Of a stretch of 64,000 nucleotides of DNA, positions 23,662 to 33,250 are shown piece after piece (position 1 is the stretch's first letter; each line of letters begins with the position of its first letter). The notes beneath the pieces are model-generated. The model ran no database searches, was not told the DNA's origin, and saw nothing but the letters and a program-made list of their open reading frames with translations. Made by a program: the position numbers and the translations under genes. The DNA is from Hirsutella rhossiliensis (taxonomy: Eukaryota; Ascomycota; Sordariomycetes; Hypocreales; Ophiocordycipitaceae): assembly GCF_020360975.1 (NCBI RefSeq), contig NW_025408681.1:1364001-1428000 (forward strand), in the 5' to 3' direction.

Positions 23662-26463
23662 TTAAGCCTTGACATCGTCGTGTACCTCCACCGGCTCAAC
23701 CTCGTTCCCATCCTTGGCCTTCTCCACGGTCGTCTCCAACACGCTCTCTCCAGCCATGTTTGCGACCAGCGTCTTCTCCTCCATCACCGGCTCCTCTTTC
23801 GCCTTTGATTCAGCGTTCTTCTCGCCCTCGGCGTGACTTGACTGTGTGAGTGTTTCCCGCTCGCCCCCCTGCTCGACCTTCGTTGTGCCATGGGAGAGGT
23901 CTATAGTTTGGGGCTCTTCCACGAGGACGGGCTGTGATCGGCTACCACCGGATACTTGCGCCCCGTCCACATGAGCTGGCTCCGGGCATTCTTCAGCCTC
24001 CGTGCTCGTGTCCGGTGTTGCTTCATTCTCCGTTCCGACGGCGATGTCGCCATCGTCAGGGTCAAGGGACCAAGATGTCTGCGGTATAGAGAGAGTCAAA
24101 GCAATGACGGGTGCCTGCACCGCGGACGATGTGGCTGCTGCGGCGGGTGTCTTGGCCGCTGGCGCTCTACGCTGCGGGCCCCTGGCCCGCCCCTTGCGTG
24201 CGTCAGACAGAGGTGCCTTCTCCTTCTCCTCGCCTACCTCGTCTTCGGCGGTCTCCTCTTTCTTAGGGGCTTGAGGACCCAACTGCAGTCTCTTGTTCAG
24301 GTCGCTCATGAAGCCTGCCTGAAGCGCGGCAATTTTACTGCCGACGGGTCGGCTAGGTACCGCGGGCTTCGACTTGGAGACGGACGTGTCCCTAGGATCT
24401 CCCGGTGAGGTCTTGGTCGGCCGTGGGGGGATGTTGGGCTTCGGCTTGTCAGATACCGGGGGCCTCGGCTTGGCCGAGTTGTCGCCACTACTTTGCCTTG
24501 GCCTGGGACGGTCTGGTACGGCTGGCGATTCAGACGGGTCGGAAGGCTTTTTCGTCAGGCGGGCAGCGGAGTCTGGATTGTCTCCTTCCGTGGGCGAGGC
24601 GGACACGACGGCCTCCTGGAGCTGACTCTCTGGAGTCTCCTCCCAGATGTCTCGGCTGGGGAACCTATGTGCCAGCGGAGGCCTGCCAACCTTTTTAGGC
24701 GACAGATGCGGTTGGTGGCTAATCCATGTGGGCTTCTCCTCGGAGAGGGGCAACGAGTTGGTGCGGCCGGTGGCTTCTTTCTCCGCCAGCTGTTCTTGAT
24801 ACTGGGCAAAAGCCTGCGCCGGAGTGATTGGCCGATCTTCGTGCTGTGTCGAGGGTCTTCTCATGACTTGCTCGGGTTGCTCAGGCGTTGACACTTCAGC
24901 GGTGTAGTGAACGCTGCTGGGAGCATCTTCCCAGACATCACGGCTGGGGAAGTGATGGCGAAGCTGGTTTTCATCCGCAGGCTCCTGCTTTTGTTTTTCC
25001 TCCTTGATCTCCTCGGAGAAAAGCGGCTCATACTCTTCGACGTCTTCTAACGGCGTTGAGCCGAATTCGGGCCGCTGGTAGCTGGGGGCGCGGTTGTGGC
25101 CTGAGCGGCTAGTAGGTCGACTTGATGGCTCCTCGGCCTCCAGGCTGTCACGACGTTCCTGGTGAGGGTGAATGGCCGGGTGCTGGAGCTGGGCGCTGGG
25201 ATCCTTGCTGACTTGATCCGGAGCGAGAATCGGAGCACTGTACTCATGTTCTTCCTCGGCGACGACATTGTCTTCGTCGCCACATGAGTAAAGCTCAGGA
25301 TGCCTAGCGTCGTCGACGTGAATGGGCATTTCGGCGTCGGGAGAAGTGGCATCGGCATGTGCTGCAGCCTTTTGGGAAGGGGCTGCTGATGCCGGGCGGG
25401 ACGAGGAAATGCGAGACGTGTACTCCTCGCTCGCTTGAAAAGCGACTTCTTCGGTTGGGGTTCCACGGAGCTCAGCATTGCCTGACCGCCACTTAGCAAC
25501 ATGCGTCTTCTGAGGCCAATTGGTCTCGTCCTTACCCGGAGCAGACTGACGGCTGGCCGTGTCTCTGACCAACTTGTTCAAGTCGGAACTGCTCATTGCA
25601 AAGTCGTTTTGGCGGTCGTGCAGCGGCGTGTGCTGCTCCCTCTCAAGTACTTCCGGGTGCTTCTGGTAGTAAGCCTTGTCAAGTTTGTCCTGTGGAGCGA
25701 CGCCATGGCCATGCAGGCCATAGCTCCCCGGAGGAAGGCCGCGGGCGCTGAGCTTGCGGCCGTGGTGCCTCTTGTTGGCGCCCTCTGAGGTGGCGCCGGG
25801 GCCAGGCGATGGGGCCTGCACGTCCCCCAGGTGCGGGTTCATGGGTACCCGCTGCCCGATTTCGGGGATGCCTTGCTCGTCGTCCGTGTGGTGATCGCTG
25901 TGGGCCGAGTAACTGCTGCCAGGCCTCTTCCTGTTGCTGTTGCGGGAAGCGGAGCGCTCGCCTGCGGTGCTCCCGGGCCTGCCAATGCCAAACGAGGCGG
26001 CCCGGTCCGAGTCGGTACGGGTGACGGCCATGACCTGCTGCTTGGCGCTGGCGGCCGGAAGCGACGGCTTCGGGGCATGCAGCTTGAGGTCCTCGCCAAC
26101 GGTGCGGGTCTGTTCGGGTGACGACGATCGGCGCTCCTCGTAATTCATTTCGTCGGCAACGGCGCTGTACTCGACGCCCTCCTCGCCCACCGACGGCATG
26201 GGAACGCTGCCGGATCGGTCGATGGCCTCGTCGGCTCGTTCTCTCGGGCCAAGCAACTGGGCGCGGTTGGCCGGCTTGACGGTGACGCCGCCGCTGAGCG
26301 GCGAGGGAGCGAAGCGATCGGGATTGGGCGAAACGGAGCGATCGATGTGCTTATGGGCCGGGCGCGGCGGGATCTTGGGCATTGTGCCCGTGCCCTCCTT
26401 GTCCATGGTCCTGGACGGACGGGGCGGCACGGCGGGCGTCTGCTGCGTGGCTGCGGCTGACAT
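23662..26463 (-). CDS. AIM21: Aim21-type actin regulator (altered inheritance of mitochondria protein 21)
   Basis: A long disordered cortical actin patch protein; the yeast member works with Tda2 and the capping protein at endocytic sites. One intronless frame of 933 residues. The start MSAAATQQTP at 26463 is the first ATG; the open frame further upstream has no ATG. The sequence is rich in Ser, Pro, Glu and Arg with SH3-ligand motifs (VPPRPSR, IPPRPAH, PPRPTK, VPSRPVG). The family signature is SKIAALQAGFMSDLNKRLQLGPQ near residues 720-745. A duplicated motif occurs at about 503 (HFPSRDVWEDAP) and 598 (RFPSRDIWEETP), roughly 95 residues apart. The acidic C-terminus (EKTLVANMAGESVLE...) is predicted helical. 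The gene converges on the unknown 410-residue gene, 284 bp apart. The family call rests on the signature and the Pro motifs. Confidence 0.88.
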   Translation of the reverse strand: MSAAATQQTPAVPPRPSRTMDKEGTGTMPKIPPRPAHKHIDRSVSPNPDRFAPSPLSGGVTVKPANRAQLLGPRERADEAIDRSGSVPMPSVGEEGVEYSAVADEMNYEERRSSSPEQTRTVGEDLKLHAPKPSLPAASAKQQVMAVTRTDSDRAASFGIGRPGSTAGERSASRNSNRKRPGSSYSAHSDHHTDDEQGIPEIGQRVPMNPHLGDVQAPSPGPGATSEGANKRHHGRKLSARGLPPGSYGLHGHGVAPQDKLDKAYYQKHPEVLEREQHTPLHDRQNDFAMSSSDLNKLVRDTASRQSAPGKDETNWPQKTHVAKWRSGNAELRGTPTEEVAFQASEEYTSRISSSRPASAAPSQKAAAHADATSPDAEMPIHVDDARHPELYSCGDEDNVVAEEEHEYSAPILAPDQVSKDPSAQLQHPAIHPHQERRDSLEAEEPSSRPTSRSGHNRAPSYQRPEFGSTPLEDVEEYEPLFSEEIKEEKQKQEPADENQLRHHFPSRDVWEDAPSSVHYTAEVSTPEQPEQVMRRPSTQHEDRPITPAQAFAQYQEQLAEKEATGRTNSLPLSEEKPTWISHQPHLSPKKVGRPPLAHRFPSRDIWEETPESQLQEAVVSASPTEGDNPDSAARLTKKPSDPSESPAVPDRPRPRQSSGDNSAKPRPPVSDKPKPNIPPRPTKTSPGDPRDTSVSKSKPAVPSRPVGSKIAALQAGFMSDLNKRLQLGPQAPKKEETAEDEVGEEKEKAPLSDARKGRARGPQRRAPAAKTPAAAATSSAVQAPVIALTLSIPQTSWSLDPDDGDIAVGTENEATPDTSTEAEECPEPAHVDGAQVSGGSRSQPVLVEEPQTIDLSHGTTKVEQGGERETLTQSSHAEGEKNAESKAKEEPVMEEKTLVANMAGESVLETTVEKAKDGNEVEPVEVHDDVKA

Positions 26464-28988
26464 TGTTTCCGAGTAGAGAGAGAAATTCTGGATAGTGGAA
26501 GAAGAATCGAAGGCCAAGACGTTGAGTATGGATGAGAAGCTTGGCGAGGGAGATGTAGTAAAGCGTGTCTAATCGCGCAGGGTGGGTTAGCGATTGGCGC
26601 ATGTTGGCAGTTGTGCGGTTAACACAAGCCTCTTGGTCAATGACAATCAAAGGACATGAAGCACGATAGGACGCCGTCGCAGGTGGCTGCAGGGCGGCAG
26701 CTTGCCGAGGACTAGCTGCTTATTGCTGAAGCGTTGACCGCAACTCAGGTCCGGGCGATAAGGGCAGCAAGGCAAGAAGCCGGCGTCTGCAGGGCGGGAG
26801 AGGAGTCGGGAGGGAGAAGGCGGAACTTACATGAAATGCTTGCGTTGGTATTGAATACCCGACAAGGCGGCGGTTGTTACAGCATGTAAGCTGAGGGCTA
26901 AGATGATGCTCTCTCGAGGCACAGAAGGGCGGAGGCGGCGGAAGCAGGATTCGAGCAGCAACGCTGCCTCTTGTATCATCGATTGAGGCCCGTCGCCTGG
27001 CTCCCGATGCCGCTCCACATGACCTACCGTGCAGGCCCTAGCGACGCGCACTGGGCTGCACGGGTGACTGAGAGGATTTCCAAGGCCGCTGATTGGGAGG
27101 TACCTGGCCTCTACTGTGCTGTACGCCTTGCTGTTTCAAGACGACGATGGAGCCGCTTGGGCCACAATGCTTCCAAAGATAGACCCGACTGTTGGACAGC
27201 CAGACCTCGCTGGCACTAGCAAACTGAATTCCGGGCATGCCAAAGTCTCTACACGGTCCTCTTATCCTGGGTGACGAGCACTACGCAGAGGAAGAAATTC
27301 ATTCAGTATAGAGAAAAAAGAAACCAAAGGCACTTGAGTAGTACCTATGCAATAACCTCGTAAAGTGGCATCCGCCTAGGTATCCCATGCTCGTGCTGCT
27401 GGTCAGTGCTGGTTCCCTGGCAACGCACCCTGGTATCCATCCACGACCTGGCCCGTTGGAAAATACCCGAGCCTCGGTCACCGTGTCAAAATGGTACCTC
27501 GGCGGCCAGGCAGCGGTACCTTTCTCTGGCCGCCCCGCATACTAACCCCACACCGCCTGCATCTCTGCGGCGGCTGCAAGCGGAAGTCCGTCTCAGGTCG
27601 TTTGTGTGCTGTTTCAATGCGCACCGCCTGCTTGGCTGACTCTGGCAGTGGTTTGAGGGAACAGTCCCGGCACAGAGCTCGGCTTGGGAAAAAAGGGAGG
27701 GAGAAAAGACAGTCCAGGAGGGGCAGAAATATATAGTTCAGAGAGAAAGAGAGCCCCCTTGAGCGCAGACTTCTACAGCCACCGCCATTGCGGGGAATCC
27801 CCGCCCATGCAGCGGGCCATAGGCGGTCCGAGAAATGGCGATTACGCCGCACACCGTGTGCGACTTTCTCTTCCCCCCTCGGCTTCGATGCTGCGTCATG
27901 GGGCGTCAGACAATCGCAACGGACAGCGATCAGACAGAGGTTGTCCCGATCACATCGATACAATAACGCATTAATGATGAATGGCTCCACAGTGTGTGTG
28001 GGTTGGTCGCAACCTTGACGAGGAAAAAAAAAGGAAATCCCTCTCCCCGATGAAGAAGTGCTAGAGACGGGAAGCTCTTTATCGAGCGATCGACGACGCG
28101 TGACGATTGTTGCCAACCTCGATCCGTCAGAACTCGTTCAGGAACGGATCTGCTAGGAACAACCACGTTGCAATTCAACCAGAAGCCTGCCGGCACTCCA
28201 ATAGCGCTGCCATGCATACGCATAATATTTGCTTTGCTGTTTTGAGCAAACCCCGAAGCCATGATGCAGTAACAGTCACCCACCAAATCATGTCTTCCCC
28301 GTCAACAAGCACCACATCACCACTCCTGGCCACTGCTGCGCTGCAACAGCTCTCTTGCTGGATGGGCCAAGCTTCTAGATTCAATACTCGCTACAAGCTC
28401 AATGTCCGTGGCTTCGCCTTGGAAAGCCGCTGACAAACCTCGAATCGAGACAACGCGTCAACGGCTCTCACACACATATCGACCCGGCTCGCCAACTTGA
28501 ACCCGCCAGAACGTTCAACGTTTCATCAGGACCAAGCTCTGACAAGCTGCAGAGCACAGCATACCCTCTATCAATTCTGCGACACCAAGCAGTAGGCACT
28601 TACTCCACGTAGGCTGATAGAACAAAAGCTGGTATAGTCACAAAGACTCGGCCTCGCGACCGAGCAATCCGCATACCCTCCTCCCCGCAAGCAACTGAGC
28701 ACGCCAAGTGGCCACGCAACGCAACTGTAAGCATTTCTCATTCCAGACGCCGAAATCCTGCTGAAACATGCGGCCCATCACCCACTCAAGCCTCCAAGCC
28801 AGGAACTGAGCAGGCCAAATGATCAGCCCTCCCTCCACTTCGCCCTGCTGATGCCTCCGTCCCAGCTCACGCCTCGAGCCGGGATCCTCCATGCTTCAAA
28901 CTCCTGAACCATCGCATCCAGCTCCACCTGGTTCCGGCAGCGCTTGGTCGTCGTCCTGGCGCGCAGTGTCGGAGTCTCGGCCGCGTCC
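26464..28988. other. 2.5-kb interval without a supported gene (AIM21 leader and TVP18 3' side)
   Basis: I see no frame here with family resemblance or convincing codon bias; a 212-codon minus-strand open stretch (27,478-28,116) looks accidental. On the AIM21 side a minus-strand GTAAGT (26,830-26,825) could start an intron in the 5' UTR, which would explain part of the distance. The rest is moderately GC-rich, single-copy-looking sequence with intact CA/TG, hence not RIP-affected. It may hold a long leader, a non-coding RNA or a small gene I cannot see. Confidence 0.5.
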
Positions 28989-29697
28989 TTAGACAATCAT
29001 TTGAGCGACGCCCTGACCACCAAGCGTCTTGCTTCCGACAAAGGCCTGTCCCTTGATGCCGGCGAGGAGGTAGCAGATGGCGGTAAGCAGGAGGAAGACG
29101 CCGGCGGCGATCAAGGCGCTCCGTCCAAAAGCAGTGCTGACGAACTGGATAACGGACATGACGAGGTACGCGGCGGCGCGCATGTAGTTGGTCGAGATCT
29201 TGCGAACAAACTCGTCAAACTTGCCAGAGGTCGGGCAGATGCGGAGGAGGAGAGGGACTTCGATGAAGAGGATAAGAAAGGACGAAGCGCTAGAGTGCCC
29301 ATGTCAGTCGCAGATGGCCAGGCGCCGGACGCATGCCTAAAACCTACATGGCAAAAGCGCAAAAGACGATGAGGGCAATGCTAAAGGTAAAGATGGTCGA
29401 GATGCCCGTTGCGAGGCAGATGATCATGGACAAGATGCCGAGCCTGTGGAGCAAGAATCAGCCACCACGGCTCTCGAGACGTGTTATTCTTCCAAAGCGA
29501 TGCATATCGAGCCGTCGTAATGGAGTTTGATCTAGGGGCTGTTCGGAAAGCACCTCGCTGGCGCATCGGGTCGCAAGCTTACCATTGTCCGTAGATGCCT
29601 GTTGAAGGGGTCAGCACCGCAGTGGCAAAGCATCAGCTGCAACGGACGAGAAGCACGTACTAAAGTTCCTCGTCTGGAACTCTTCCTTGAGCGTCAT
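28989..29697 (-). CDS. TVP18: Golgi membrane protein Tvp18
   Basis: A small four-helix membrane protein of late Golgi (Tlg2-containing) vesicles. Four exons on the minus strand: 29697-29661, 29598-29583 (a 16-base micro-exon), 29443-29348 and 29289-28989, giving 149 residues, the usual family length. Introns are 29660-29599 (GTACGT/CAG), 29582-29444 (GTAAGC/CAG) and 29347-29290 (GTAGGT/TAG). The spliced protein starts MTLKEEFQTRNFSIYGQWLG and continues through helices ending in SFLILFIEVPLLLRICP, then KFDEFVRKISTNYMRAAAY, FGRSALIAAGVFLLLTAICYLLAG and the terminal VGSKTLGGQGVAQMIV. The order matches Tvp18 throughout. Without the micro-exon the frame would be lost, which supports the model. Confidence 0.93.
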
Positions 29698-30768
29698 CGC
29701 GAGGGTTCCGTGGTGGCACTCGGTCGGACGAGGTGTTTATTTGTTGAAGACGGTCGCAGGCGCGCGGCGCACCGAAGCGGAGTCGCAAACGTAAGCGGAG
29801 GGGTGAAGCAAGCTGTGCGTAAAATGGACAAGCAAGATGCAGCAAGGCGATCGATCGTGCTTGTGTTACGAGAGTAGTGGCAGGTGTTGGATGGAGGACT
29901 GCGAGAGGTGGCCGAAGAGACACGGTCGGGTTTGATGCAGGTAGCTCTTTTTCGCCAGAGCGGATAGAAGGGTCCCATCGAACGCCTCGTTGGGGGAAAA
30001 AAGGGCGCGAGAGAGGCTGGTGCAGGGGCCTGGCGGGGGGGGAGGCCAGCCGCTCACACCGCGAGGCTGGTGGGCGCTGATTGGGTCGGGAATGCGCTGA
30101 CGTTGCCTGCAGGCTGCCACCAGGGGACGGGACCTGCCTCACTGTGCAGGACCTCCAGGCTCCTCCAGGTGGTGCTTCAGCCTGCAAGACGGCGGCTTGG
30201 TACTCCTATTCTCGGGCTCTGCCTTTTGCAGTTCATATCCTCTTCCGAGCGCTTTCAGAGGATAGTCTTTGACAGACGCTTTTATGAATCAACAGCCCTT
30301 TCTTTGCATGTAGTCTAGGTGACGCGGCAACACAAGGTACAGCACAAAGCTGCGCCTTCTGCATCGCCGCCACAATGGGTGCTCGTGTTCTTAGTGTCAC
30401 CATGTAATGCGTGTTTGAAGTCTGCGCCCCCCGTTTTTTCGTCTTGCTCCCATTGCCTGTCACGTGCCGTGGTCGCAACAACTCGTTCGACCCAGATTTA
30501 AATTGCAGAGGTCACAGGATTAGTCACAAGAGACCAAAGGAAATTACATAACTTTCCCCCTGCACGTGCCGGGTGGCTTATTAGTGAGCCTCGGCAGCTG
30601 GACCTGCCAGTTCTGGCTGGCTCCAGCGCTGTGAACTATATAATTCGTGATTTTACCCGACTTTCATCCTTAAAGGTGCTTCAAAAGTCCCAAAGTCGAT
30701 TGACTCTCGCAACCAAGCTCCAGCTCCATAATCGTTGGTTGCTAACCGGTCTCCGGCAGCTGCACAAC
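29698..30768. promoter_or_regulatory. Divergent promoter region between TVP18 and the AYR1-like gene
   Basis: About 1.07 kb with no supported gene. The TVP18 side is GC-rich with a G run near 30,035. The reductase side becomes more AT-rich and contains TATATAA (30,637-30,643), 126 bp before the next start codon, a plausible TATA box. Confidence 0.55.
30637..30643 (+). promoter_or_regulatory. Candidate TATA box of the AYR1-like gene
   Basis: TATATAA at a suitable distance (126 bp) before the ATG at 30769, in otherwise mixed sequence. It is a motif match only. Confidence 0.4.
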
Positions 30769-31850
30769 ATGGCACCTGCAAAGAAGACAGTCCTGATTAC
30801 AGGGTATGGCTACCGCAATCACCCAGCGTCCTCCACCATGCAATGCGCTCGCTCACACGTCCCCGTAGCTGCACCCCTGGAGGCATTGGGCACGCTCTGG
30901 CTCTGGAATTTCACAGAAGAGGTACGCATGTCTTGCAGTCGGTATTGAATTCCTCAATTCAGGTACGTAGCTGACTTGGGAGTCCCAGGTTGCCATGTCA
31001 TCGCCACTGCTCGTCGCCTTGAGGTCATCAAGGGGCTTGAGGCACAGGGTCTGAGCATTCTGGCGCTCGACGTCACCAGCAAGGAAAGCGTTGCTTCGTG
31101 CAAGGCCGCAGTGACTAAACTCACTGGTGGCCAGCTCGATATTTTAGTCAACAATGCGTGAGTATCATCCGGATTGCTTCTCTGACTGACTTTCCCGTGG
31201 CTTACTTTGGTTTTAGCGGGCGCCCCCATGTAATCCCTGCGTTGGATGTTGACCTTGACGATGCACGAGCAACCTACGAGACCAATGTCTTTGGTCCGAT
31301 GCGTATGATACAGTCATTCATCGACCTCCTCATTCCCGCCCGCGGACTCATCGTCAATATCTCGTCCGCCTCTTCCGAGATACCTTACCTGTTTAGTTCC
31401 GTATACTCGGCGACCAAAGCCGCGCTCGCGCAATACTCGCGTGTGCTTCGCATGGAATTGAAACCATTCAATGTCCGCGTCATGACCTGCATGGCTGGCA
31501 CTGTTCGCTCCAACTTTGCCAGCGGACCCGGGCGCACGCTGCCCAGCAACTCACTATATCAGCCCGTGGTAGACTTTTACGAGAGAAGGCTTACTTTCAG
31601 CCAAACGACCAGCACGATGCCGCACGACGTGTTTGCCAAGAAGCTGGTTTCGCAGGCTCTCCTGGGTGAGGGTTGGTTGGGAGGTTGGGTCGGGAGAAGC
31701 CCGGACTACATTTGGGCCGGCGGCATGTCGACTGTTGTCTTCCTGGGAACATTATTACCCAGGTGGATGTCTGAAGGCCTCACTGCCGGCTATTTTCAGA
31801 TGCGGCGCATGGGCGACAAAATCAAGGCGGCCCGGCAAAAGACTGATTAG
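30769..31850 (+). CDS. Short-chain dehydrogenase/reductase, Ayr1-like (1-acyl-DHAP reductase type)
   Basis: An NADPH-dependent SDR resembling yeast Ayr1, which reduces 1-acyl-dihydroxyacetone phosphate in the ER/lipid droplet route to phosphatidic acid. Four exons: 30769-30803, 30869-30921, 30989-31157 and 31217-31850, giving 296 residues. Introns are 65, 67 and 59 bp with GTATGG, GTACGC and GTGAGT donors. The joins restore the cofactor motif VLITGCTPGGIGHALA (intron inside TG-x3-G-x-G), HRRGCHVIATARR, and NNAGRPHVIPALDVD. The catalytic YSATK is at residues of about 153-157, after NISSASS. The C-terminus has a hydrophobic segment (STVVFLGTLLPRWM) that could anchor it to membranes. This is the last gene before the RIP-mutated block. 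Family certain; substrate inferred from overall resemblance. Confidence 0.9.
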
Positions 31851-32450
31851 ATAGATAGAAGCTAGTCTTGCGCATATTGCTGCAATGACTGGACCCTATC
31901 CCGTTTGTACAAAGATATTAACATCTGCCATAACTCTCATCTTCGGGCTACCAGCAGTTTGTTAGTGGGGAATGTTATTATAATAGACTACCCGGTTCCT
32001 TAGGCGAAGACCGAGCTAGCGGTATGGGCCGAACTGCGAGGAAATCTTGACAAGCTAAAACAAGGGTTGACTTCGCTATTTATCCCATAAACCCGAGTTC
32101 TTCCCCAAAAAAAACCACCAAAAAACCGATACTGCTTATTGTTAGAACTTCGGTTCTGCGGCCTGCCTTATTTATAAGTAAAAGAGAGCTCCGTTAAGAG
32201 GCTTAAAAGGATATATTGTTAGTACATTAAAAAAGGTGCAAGTTAACGCAAAATAACCCGGTCAGGCGTACCGCCTATAGATCGGAGCTGGTGCCTTAAA
32301 ACGGTAAGGTAAGTGTCCGTAGTGGTGGCATCCGTAGCATCTCGCTGGTTGAAATTCTTAATGAACAACTAGTCGGTGGGCTGCTGCGCCGGCTTTATTA
32401 GGCCAACTAAGAGACGAAGACATTAGTTAGGCAGTACCTACTAGTAAGCA
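31851..32450. other. Transition from gene-bearing to RIP-mutated sequence
   Basis: About 600 bp in which CA and TG are still present but thin out towards the right. From about 32,460 they become rare and TA becomes dominant. No gene is seen. The boundary is gradual over a few hundred bases, as expected if RIP leaks a short way out of duplicated sequence. Confidence 0.65.
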
Positions 32451-33250
32451 ACAAGTAGTTTAGCAAGCTCTAAACCCTATTTATTAACCTATTTTCGTGT
32501 CTTAGTAACTGTTAGTAGGATAAAGACTTATAAACTATACTAATAACACCTTTAATAAGGTGCCTCTTAAGTAGGGGCTTAAGAGTATAGTAGAAGAAAT
32601 AGGGGTATAGAAAGGTAAATTTAGTAATATATATCTTAGTCTATCTATTAGGATAAGGGAGGGGCTTATATAGGTATAGTAATTATATATAGCTAGCTAA
32701 AAGAGGGCATTAAGATATTCCTATACCTAAGTTAGGCCTATATAATATCCTTAGGCTAAGGGAGTTATATTAATTAAGCAGGCTTCTTTATATATAACTA
32801 TTAGGTCTACTAGGTATAACTATAGCCTCTTATACTTACTCTCCTTAATATACCCCCTTACTACCCTAGCTTCTAGATAGTAGGGTAATAGGTAGAGGAG
32901 CGTTTAGTCTAATAAATATAAGGCTATTTTAATATTAAATTTAGCTACTTTATTATTTATTTAAGGAGGTTATCTAAAAATAAAGGGGGCTTTTAATTAT
33001 ATCCTATAAAAAAGGGAAGGTAAATATAGTAAAAGGAAAGTTTATTTAGCGGCTAGTACTCTATACTATATAAGTACGTTATACTAGCTGCCCCCTCTTA
33101 CCTAAGAAGGGTTTAAATATTAGTTAATTAAGGTTATATAACCTACTCTTACTATATAACTTAGTAGTTAAAGGTTATTATTATTAACCGCTCTTATAAA
33201 GGATATATTTACTATAGGGCTAGGTAAAAAAAGAATAATATATATTAAAA
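32451..33250. repeat. RIP-degraded repeat, family not identified
   Basis: AT-rich, TA-dominated sequence without any readable domain. A segment at about 33,100-33,212 resembles one at about 40,731-40,835 in the same orientation, so this may be the end of a repeat that once enclosed the LINE relic. Confidence 0.5.
33100..33212. repeat. Direct repeat, left copy (partner at 40,731-40,835)
   Basis: Both copies share the core AAGGTTATATAAC(C/T)TACTC followed by similar sequence to a common TTATAAA(A)AGG end. By eye they match at roughly three quarters of positions. They may be remains of LTRs or of two copies of one repeat. Confidence 0.45.

Noticed and set aside
27478..28116. 212-codon open frame on the minus strand between AIM21 and TVP18
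   Set aside because: No family resemblance, erratic composition (Cys/Arg/Ser rich) and no supporting splice or promoter context; likely chance in moderately GC-rich DNA.
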